Source of the DNA: a virus
IMG/VR virus record: IMGVR_UViG_3300028829_005746
Location: 1-21,787 of that record
Length of the DNA stretch: 21,787 nucleotides
Reading direction: 5' to 3' (one strand)
Below are positions 12,347 through 18,450 of the stretch, piece by piece (within the stretch, counting starts at the first letter, position 1; each line of letters opens with the position of its first letter). The translations under genes and the position numbers were made by a program. The notes beneath the pieces are model-generated. The model ran no database searches and was not told where the DNA came from. It saw nothing but the letters and a program-made list of their open reading frames with translations.

Positions 12347-13036
12347 CTATATCAATCTATTAAGCACGCCTCCAATTACATTTTTAACACCACCGATGGA
12401 GGAGGCAATGGATCCTTCGGTTTCATAATCTTCATATGTCAGTGTGACATTCAATTTTTGTGTTTCTGTAGAAGAGTTATTTAGTTCAATTGTATTTACT
12501 GTTACTGGAAAAGCGTTTTTTAGCTTAACACCGTACACCGGAACATTCCTTTGATTTAACTGTTGTATAGTTACATCACTCACATATTCTTTTTTATATG
12601 CAACATTATATGTTTCGGAATTGACAATCATATCAAGCCAACGATCAAAAAGTTTCTTCATATGATAATCGTTGGTCAGGTGAAAGACAAAGTTCACATC
12701 TTCATTAAAGTATCCTTGAGGAATCTTTACATTTTGCCGATAATTTAAATGTTGTTTCTCCAGAGTTTGTATCTGACGGCCGGGCAAAGAACAACTCTCA
12801 CAAAGAATAGCAACGTCTCTTGGATCGTTTACGAATTGACCTGGCCCAAAGTTACCACTCAAAAGGTTTGATGCTGCATTCTGCAAATCCAAATTCAGAA
12901 GAGTCTGAGAAGGTGGATTCATAAAAATTGCAAAACGATTTGCCGGAGCCAATCCACTCCTTCGGCCAATGACTGACTTGAAGTCGTCGATTGTGGTTGG
13001 ACTTATGAGACCTTGAACTTTGTTGACTAAAGACAT
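12347..13036 (-). CDS. Tail-tube-fold protein (gp54/gp19-like)
   Basis: A 229-residue structural protein with the T4 tail-tube pattern: a short helical start, APANRFAIFMNPP, the CESCSLPGRQIQTLEKQHLN block (the loop typical of gp19, gp54 and relatives), YRQNVKIPQGYFNEDVNFVF, a helix around FDRWLDMIVNSETYNVAY, and C-terminal strands (VPVYGVKLKNAFPVTVNTIE) that end with the YEDYETEG turn. It is longer than gp19 (163 residues) and shorter than gp54 (320), so either the tube initiator or another tube-like baseplate protein is possible. Its start overlaps the stop of the broken gene upstream (TAATG). Confidence 0.7.
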   Translation of the reverse strand: MSLVNKVQGLISPTTIDDFKSVIGRRSGLAPANRFAIFMNPPSQTLLNLDLQNAASNLLSGNFGPGQFVNDPRDVAILCESCSLPGRQIQTLEKQHLNYRQNVKIPQGYFNEDVNFVFHLTNDYHMKKLFDRWLDMIVNSETYNVAYKKEYVSDVTIQQLNQRNVPVYGVKLKNAFPVTVNTIELNNSSTETQKLNVTLTYEDYETEGSIASSIGGVKNVIGGVLNRLI

Positions 13037-13504
13037 TATGCTATGAGTTTACGTGATTTATTCCAGACGGTTTGTCTCTTGTTCTTGACAAACTGGTCGG
13101 TCGGCATGAAGAGTGCGGCTTCCCATTCGGTTGCCGGAACTTCTGATACTCTTGATTTGATTTGTGAGGTGAGATATCTTTTGAAACACGGCTCAAACTC
13201 TTTGAGTTTTTGAGCGCCGGCTAGAAGACTATATGATAATTTAAATAACCATAAGGATTAACGGAAACTTATCGTAATATGGAAGAGTTTCCTTTGTCTT
13301 TGGATCATAGAAGTACATGAACATACGACCAGTAAGAGGTCTGTTCACTTTGATCAAATTTTCGTCTTTCAGTATCTTATTCCGATTGATTGTTGTGATA
13401 CTACTAAGACGCTTTTTAAACCACTTCAACGACTCTTCGGTACGAGGTTGAACACCTGAACGAAAAGCATCTGCTTGAAGTTTGTCAAAATGAGATACGG
13501 CCAT
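13036..13504 (-). pseudogene. Conserved T4-like virion-region gene, split by frame change
   Basis: The 5' part (13504-13241, 87 residues) runs to LTGRMFMYFYDPKTKETLPY and YDKFPL, then hits a stop. The 3' part lies in another frame (open 13257-13036) and reads KLSYSLLAGAQKLKEFEPCF, KRYLTSQIKSRVSEVPATEW and EAALFMPTDQF. I recall both halves as parts of one uncharacterised protein of marine T4-like phages, with an extra ~40-residue stretch (a GFLGxNxHYL motif) between them. The third frame at the junction reads NPYGYLNYH, a possible trace of it. So this is more than one indel, or an internal deletion plus shift. The gene has an exact late promoter (13517-13510) and sits between gp4 and the tail-tube gene. 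Function unknown. Confidence 0.6.
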
Positions 13505-13509
13505 GCATC

Positions 13510-13517
13510 TATTTATA
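13510..13517 (-). promoter_or_regulatory. T4-type late promoter box TATAAATA (minus strand)
   Basis: Exact late box read on the minus strand. In T4 the box covers about -13 to -6, which puts +1 at 13504, the A of the ATG: a leaderless message. Confidence 0.65.
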
Positions 13518-13549
13518 TGATTAGGTCAACAATTTTATACCCATTCCCT

Positions 13550-13969
13550 TCAAAGTTTCTTCTGTCCATATTCTGTCCATATTTGAAAGATGATGCCTCG
13601 ATCTGCACAATATTCTTCGGCAGCCTCCCATTTCGAGGTGTTCTTAATGTAGGTCATGACTTCGTTGAGGTAACGTTTTGTTTTCTTACGGGATTTCGGT
13701 GGTTTTGTCTCCTTCTTTGGTTTGATTTCGATCAAATACTCCTTATCCTTTGTCTTGATGTAAACATCTGGAAAGTATCTATGGAGTTTTCTATCCGTTT
13801 TACATCGATATGGAACGATTATCTCCTCGCTAGACCATTCCAAAACATCAGGATTTGTGTCACACCACTTAAATACCTGTCTTTCCCACAAAGATCTAAA
13901 GATAACTTGCGTTGGATTACCTTTATACTTGTCAGGATTTTTTATTTTATATCTCCCTTTGTAAGTCAT
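13550..13969 (-). CDS. 4: Head completion nuclease gp4
   Basis: T4 gp4 (gp50/gp4) finishes DNA-filled heads before tail joining and has a nuclease-like fold. The 139-residue protein has the family pattern in order: YKGRYKIKNPDKYKGNPTQV, IFRSLWERQVFKWCD (E29), EWSSEEIIVPY (E48, E49), HRYFPDVYIK (D68), EYLIEIKPKKETKPP (E81, K83) and TSKWEAAEEYCADRGIIFQI then WTEYG. The PD-(D/E)xK-like residues are intact and the length matches T4 (150). It is transcribed away from gp48, with late-type boxes between the two. Confidence 0.88.
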   Translation of the reverse strand: MTYKGRYKIKNPDKYKGNPTQVIFRSLWERQVFKWCDTNPDVLEWSSEEIIVPYRCKTDRKLHRYFPDVYIKTKDKEYLIEIKPKKETKPPKSRKKTKRYLNEVMTYIKNTSKWEAAEEYCADRGIIFQIWTEYGQKKL

Positions 13970-13976
13970 ATAAATA
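13969..13976 (+). promoter_or_regulatory. T4-type late promoter box TATAAATA before gp48
   Basis: Exact box; +1 would be about 13982, giving a 14-base leader without a Shine-Dalgarno sequence before the ATG at 13996. The box overlaps the first base of the gp4 gene. Confidence 0.65.
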
Positions 13977-13990
13977 ACAATAAACCTATT

Positions 13991-13998
13991 TATTTATG
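13991..13998 (-). promoter_or_regulatory. Late-promoter-like box CATAAATA before gp4
   Basis: One mismatch from TATAAATA on the minus strand, overlapping the gp48 start codon. A second weaker box (AATAAATA, 13994-13987) overlaps it. Together with 13969-13976 this makes a divergent late promoter region of about 30 bp. Confidence 0.45.
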
Positions 13999-15012
13999 GC
14001 AAATCCAATTAGACTCTCCAGTATAGGAAAACAAGCAAATGCGTTAGTAAGAAACGCACAATCGCAAGCTACTTCTTCTATAGATGCTGTAAAATCCTCT
14101 CTTGGGTTCAGTAAAAAGAACGCGGCCGCCAACTACCTCTCGTCTCAATCTACAGACTCATATGTTTTCCCAATCGATTTGAGGGGTCAACCAAATGTAA
14201 GCACTGTAAAATTTACCGCCTATGATAAGGGAACGGATGGAGTGAAACAACATTCTATCTTTTTCCCCTGTCCCGCAAACATATCAATCAATGATTCGGC
14301 TACATACAATATTGTAGATCTTGGTACTGTAGGTGGAGCCGTCTCTTCGGCAATGCAAAAAAGCGACAGTCTTGAGAGTTTTGCAAAAAATATCGCGGGG
14401 GAAGCAAATACTGCAAAACAAAATTTTAAAACCGGCCAAGTTTTAAACGCTGCGATACAGAAAGCTCCGCTAATACCCGATTCGATCAAGGGAGCAAGTA
14501 AACTTGCAAGTAGGTCACTCACTAATCCAAATAGCAACACAACCTTCAGTGGAAACGCTATCAGATCATTCACCTTTTCTTTTAAGATGGTTGCAAATTC
14601 AGCGGAAGAAGCAGAATTGGTTCGGAAAATTCATTCAAAGTTTCGAAAGTTTGCCTACGCAGATGCCGCAGGAACATTCCTAACATTTCCACCAACTTGG
14701 ACTATTACCTTCTACAACGGAAAGGGAGAAGAAAATGAATTCATTCCCAAAATATTTTCGTGTTATCTTGTGTCAGTTGAATCTACTTTAAATTCCACAA
14801 TTAATATGTTTCATGCGGATGGAGCCCCACTTGAAGTAGATATTAACATTTCATATCAAGAAACAAGAGTTCTAAATCGTAGAGATATAATTGATTTAGA
14901 AGAAGGAAGTCTTGGAATTAGTAGAGGAATTAACGAAAATGGTGTACCAAAAACATCTGGAATAGTCGATGCAAATACTAAACCGACTGAACAACTTGGG
15001 AGATTTGTATAA
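13996..15012 (+). CDS. 48: Baseplate tail-tube cap gp48
   Basis: gp48 caps the baseplate hub and nucleates the tail tube. The 338-residue protein has a helical N-terminus, then IDLRGQPNVSTVKFTAYDKG, IFFPCPANISINDSATYNIV, a variable helical insert (about 115-180, Ala-rich), AIRSFTFSFKMVANSAEEAE, a KIHSKFRKFAYADAAGTFLT helix, FPPTWTITFYN and a final NMFHADGAPLEVDINISYQE block. These match the T4 tail-cap family as I know it, and T4 gp48 is 364 residues. The gene leads the plus-strand tail operon, and its stop overlaps the gp53 start (TAATG). Confidence 0.82.
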   Translation: MANPIRLSSIGKQANALVRNAQSQATSSIDAVKSSLGFSKKNAAANYLSSQSTDSYVFPIDLRGQPNVSTVKFTAYDKGTDGVKQHSIFFPCPANISINDSATYNIVDLGTVGGAVSSAMQKSDSLESFAKNIAGEANTAKQNFKTGQVLNAAIQKAPLIPDSIKGASKLASRSLTNPNSNTTFSGNAIRSFTFSFKMVANSAEEAELVRKIHSKFRKFAYADAAGTFLTFPPTWTITFYNGKGEENEFIPKIFSCYLVSVESTLNSTINMFHADGAPLEVDINISYQETRVLNRRDIIDLEEGSLGISRGINENGVPKTSGIVDANTKPTEQLGRFV

Positions 15013-16010
15013 TGGCATTTTTTCGACAATTTCCTAAAATACAATACGATCTTCAGGAGACTAATGTTTTCGCTGAGAAAGTAGATATCTACAGACATGT
15101 AGATGTTGATACAATTCGAGCTGATGATATCTCAACCTATCTTTTTTACGATATAAAAGATGGGGAAAGACCCGACGTAGTTTCCCAAAAACTTTACAAT
15201 ACACCTGACTACTATTGGACATTCTTTATCATAAACGATTTTCTTCAAGATGGGTTTAATGAGTGGTATAAATCATATAACGATTTTCATCGCGGATTAG
15301 AACAAGAGTATGGAGATCACGGAGCATTCTTGTTTCTCCCCAACCTTGCCACAAGTGCAACAGAAATATCAAGTGCGAATAGTCCAGAAGACAATACGCG
15401 AAATATGCTTAATGGTCTCGATCTCAACTATGATTATTTGAGATGGGTGAAGTCTGGAACTTCACCAGAGGATACCGCAAAGATTGAACGGTATGATGAT
15501 TTTATGTTGCAACTTATAACACATGAAGCCTCTTCAATTAGTTTCTACGATATTGATGACAGTCCAATACCAACCGAAACATATCACTTTGGATTTTCTT
15601 CTACCGCAACGCAAGTTCAGAAAGATGCGTGGTTGAAAATATATACGGATTATCTTAAGTCCATCAATGCAATTACTGCGGATGTTGATACTCTCCTTGA
15701 AAGCGATCTTTCTTCATACACCTATACACCACTCAAAGGATATGACGAACTCTTAAACGCTCCTTACCGATTTACAACAATATACAACACGATTGACTCT
15801 CCCCTTGCTGCGGATTCTCCAGAAGAAACCAGTTACATCGGAACTTACGATGCTCTACACGCCAATCGTGGTGTAGGAAGTATAAGTAATTTTCAAAGTT
15901 GGTTCGAATATGAAAACGAAAAGAATGAAGATCGACGAAAAGTAAGATTTGTAAGACCAGAATTAATTGAAGACTTTGTTGAGGAGTATGTAAACCTGAT
16001 TAATTCGTAA
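15012..16010 (+). CDS. 53: Baseplate wedge protein gp53
   Basis: gp53 joins wedges to the baseplate hub. The N-terminal ~100 residues carry the family signature: MAFFRQFPKIQYDL, VDIYRHVDVDTIRADDISTY, LFYDIKDGERPDVVSQKLYN, TPDYYWTFFIINDFLQDGFN and EWYKSYNDF. The remainder is acidic with WFEYENEKNEDRRKVRFVRP near the end. At 332 residues it is longer than T4 gp53 (196), as in other marine relatives. It overlaps gp48 upstream and the hub gene downstream by one base each, so the three are probably translated together. Confidence 0.87.
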   Translation: MAFFRQFPKIQYDLQETNVFAEKVDIYRHVDVDTIRADDISTYLFYDIKDGERPDVVSQKLYNTPDYYWTFFIINDFLQDGFNEWYKSYNDFHRGLEQEYGDHGAFLFLPNLATSATEISSANSPEDNTRNMLNGLDLNYDYLRWVKSGTSPEDTAKIERYDDFMLQLITHEASSISFYDIDDSPIPTETYHFGFSSTATQVQKDAWLKIYTDYLKSINAITADVDTLLESDLSSYTYTPLKGYDELLNAPYRFTTIYNTIDSPLAADSPEETSYIGTYDALHANRGVGSISNFQSWFEYENEKNEDRRKVRFVRPELIEDFVEEYVNLINS

Positions 16011-17377
16011 TGGCGATTATAGGAAAGAATTTAGAGAAGGGTTCAAACGAGGCAGCAATTCCTTCTGCCTATAAACTCGAACATATCAATATCACAAATT
16101 ATAGGGGTGATACTTCTGATATTAAGAACTTGGCTGTTAAAATGGAGATAACTGAAAGTCTCTATACGCAGTCATTGACTCTTAAACTCACTCTCAAGGA
16201 CAGTACAAACTTAATCGAAGAATTTCCGATCATTGGCCAAGAAAAGGTTGAAGTAATAATAAGTTTTAAAAGAAAGAAAAATCCAAAGAAACCAGAAAAA
16301 CCGGATATCAAAAAAATAAAACTCAACTTTTACATTACAGAGTATCCTACGTATGGTTCTACTCCATCGAACTTTTATGTTCAGGTTATCTCACTCTTTG
16401 GTATTTCTGAGCAGTCATACATTTCAAATCAAAAGAAGATATCCAGAAAATATATCAACAATACTGCTAATGAAATAGAGAAAATTCTCACCGAGGAACT
16501 GGATTTACCCTCAAAAAAATTTATAAGTTCGGAAGATGCGATTAGTTCTTCTCGTGGAATCATCTCAAATCAAAGGCCAATGGATGTGATTGAATGGTTT
16601 CGAAAACAGACTTATTCCGAGAATACATTTTCTCCATTCTTTTTCTTTCAAACACTCAACGGAAAGTTCAAACTCTTCTCACTTGCTTCTCTCATTAGTG
16701 AAGACAATAAAGTTCTTGATAGATACAAAGACTTGAGAGATGTCTTCAAAGATCCAAATACTGTCGAAGATTTTCGTCAAAGAGAAGAAAGAATCTTAAG
16801 TGTAAGTTCTGATCTCAAACTAAATAAAAGTATTCAATCGAGAAGAGGAGCCTTTGCTTCAAAAAACAATTACCTAGATTATGGTAATAAGACTTACACA
16901 AAATTCGAATACAACTATAAAAAAGACTTTTTAGATAAACCTTCCTTAGAGGGAAAGAAAATATTGTCCGATGAGTTTTTGATCGGAGACGATAAACTAA
17001 CAGATTTCACTCAGGCACATTGTGAATATATTTCTGTCAACTCAAAGGCATTTGACGGAAACACTAATTATAATGATATGAGTAAAATATCTCGTCACTT
17101 CATTAATGCATACAATGCTCTGTTCAATACATTTACACACGATATACGATTAAATGGAAACTTTAAGCTCAACGCCGGGCGAAAGATAGAGTTAGAGTTT
17201 CAAAAAGCAATAGATCCTTCTGTTTATCGAGACTTTGTAAATAATCCAAAATCTCACCATAGAAATGAGTTTCTCTCGGGTAAGTATCTCATCACTTCGG
17301 CGGTTCACGAATTTGATAATGACGAGTATCACGTCAATCTTCGAGTCAAGAGGGATTCTTTTTCAATTGATGTTTAA
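16010..17377 (+). CDS. 27: Baseplate hub protein, gp27-like
   Basis: A 455-residue protein in the gp27 slot between gp53 and gp5. The N-terminal part (YKLEHINITNYRGDTSDIKN, MEITESLYTQSLTLKLTLKD and FPIIGQEKVEVIISF) is the hub tube-like domain pattern. NQRPMDVIEWFRKQTYSENT and FSPFFFFQTLNGKFKLFSLA in the centre are typical of hub proteins that embrace the spike. The end has INAYNALFNTFTHDIRLNGN, LNAGRKIELEF and SGKYLITSAVHEF, shared with gp27 and Mu gp44-like hubs. T4 gp27 is 391 residues. It should form the trimeric torus that carries the gp5 spike. Adjoins both neighbours with TAATG overlaps. Confidence 0.75.
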   Translation: MAIIGKNLEKGSNEAAIPSAYKLEHINITNYRGDTSDIKNLAVKMEITESLYTQSLTLKLTLKDSTNLIEEFPIIGQEKVEVIISFKRKKNPKKPEKPDIKKIKLNFYITEYPTYGSTPSNFYVQVISLFGISEQSYISNQKKISRKYINNTANEIEKILTEELDLPSKKFISSEDAISSSRGIISNQRPMDVIEWFRKQTYSENTFSPFFFFQTLNGKFKLFSLASLISEDNKVLDRYKDLRDVFKDPNTVEDFRQREERILSVSSDLKLNKSIQSRRGAFASKNNYLDYGNKTYTKFEYNYKKDFLDKPSLEGKKILSDEFLIGDDKLTDFTQAHCEYISVNSKAFDGNTNYNDMSKISRHFINAYNALFNTFTHDIRLNGNFKLNAGRKIELEFQKAIDPSVYRDFVNNPKSHHRNEFLSGKYLITSAVHEFDNDEYHVNLRVKRDSFSIDV

Positions 17378-18444
17378 TGAGTAACTACGGGGACAGTTTT
17401 GTCGGTGGCAACTTTCTTTGGTTCACCGGAGTAGTAGAGGATGTAAACGATCCCGAAGAAATGGGTCGTTATCGTGTTCGTTGCTTTGGTTATCACACTG
17501 AGGATAAAGGTAAAATTCAAACGGAAGATCTTCCTTGGGCGAACGTGATGATGCCTGTTACGTCAGCCTCTACATCTGGTATTGGTCATTCCGCAACTGG
17601 TCTCGTTCAAGGTTCTTGGATTATTGGTTTCTTTCGTGATGGTTCGAACTTACAGGATCCAGTTATTATGGGATCTATTCCATCCATGTTTGAAGCACGA
17701 CCGGAATACTCTCAGGGGTTTTCCGATCCGGATCAGGTTTATCCGCTAGAGGATACTCTCACTAAACCAGATACTCCTCAACCGGCTCGAAAGGATTACA
17801 AGGATTCCGCAGTTTATAAGAGCAAAGATTCTCGATCTAGTATTTCGATTACTCCGGTGGGTGGAGGAAACTCTTGGTCGCTTCCTTCTTTGACGGACAA
17901 TGTTGTTCCGATCTATCCGAATAATCACGTATATCAGAGTGAGTCTGGTCACGTTTTAGAGTTTGATGATACGAGCGGAAAGGAAAGAATCTCGATCTTT
18001 CACAAGTCTGGATCTTTTGATGAAGTCTATGCTGACGGAGATCGATCTGTTGTGATAGTAGGAGATTCTTACGAGGTGGTTATTAAGAATAAGAATATAT
18101 ATATTACTGGAGACCTAAACTTAAATGTTGATGGTAATATGAACACGAAGATTGCAAAAAATTACACTTTAGACGTAGGAGAAGAAATGAAAGTTACTGT
18201 TGGAGGATCGCAGACAAATATAATCGGAGGATCGCAGACAATTACTGTCGGTGGTGATCAAACAATGAGCATCACCGGAAATCAAGACATAAGTGCCGCA
18301 GTAACTAAAATCAATAACAACGTTGATGTAACCGGAACTCTCACAGCCACAGTTGATGTGGTTGCAAAGGGAGTCAGTCTTGTCGGTCACAAACACCGTG
18401 ATAGTGCTGGTGTTAAGGCTGGTATCACTACGAAACCTATTTAA
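17377..18444 (+). CDS. 5: Central spike gp5 without lysozyme domain
   Basis: A membrane-piercing spike. The N-terminal OB-fold (about 10-110) has FLWFTGVVEDVNDPEEMGRY, RVRCFGYHTEDKG, LPWANVMMPVTSAS, GLVQGSWIIGFFRDGSNLQD and PVIMGSIP. A linker follows, and where T4 gp5 carries a ~170-residue lysozyme domain there are only about 60 polar residues. The C-terminal half is a beta-helix with octad repeats visible as VGGSQTNI, IGGSQTIT, VGGDQTMS and ITGNQDIS (about residues 272-303). It ends VGHKHRDSAGVKAG, the usual tip-side segment. So puncture should be mechanical only, as in VgrG and gpV. Confidence 0.88.
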   Translation: MSNYGDSFVGGNFLWFTGVVEDVNDPEEMGRYRVRCFGYHTEDKGKIQTEDLPWANVMMPVTSASTSGIGHSATGLVQGSWIIGFFRDGSNLQDPVIMGSIPSMFEARPEYSQGFSDPDQVYPLEDTLTKPDTPQPARKDYKDSAVYKSKDSRSSISITPVGGGNSWSLPSLTDNVVPIYPNNHVYQSESGHVLEFDDTSGKERISIFHKSGSFDEVYADGDRSVVIVGDSYEVVIKNKNIYITGDLNLNVDGNMNTKIAKNYTLDVGEEMKVTVGGSQTNIIGGSQTITVGGDQTMSITGNQDISAAVTKINNNVDVTGTLTATVDVVAKGVSLVGHKHRDSAGVKAGITTKPI

Positions 18445-18450
18445 TAAATT

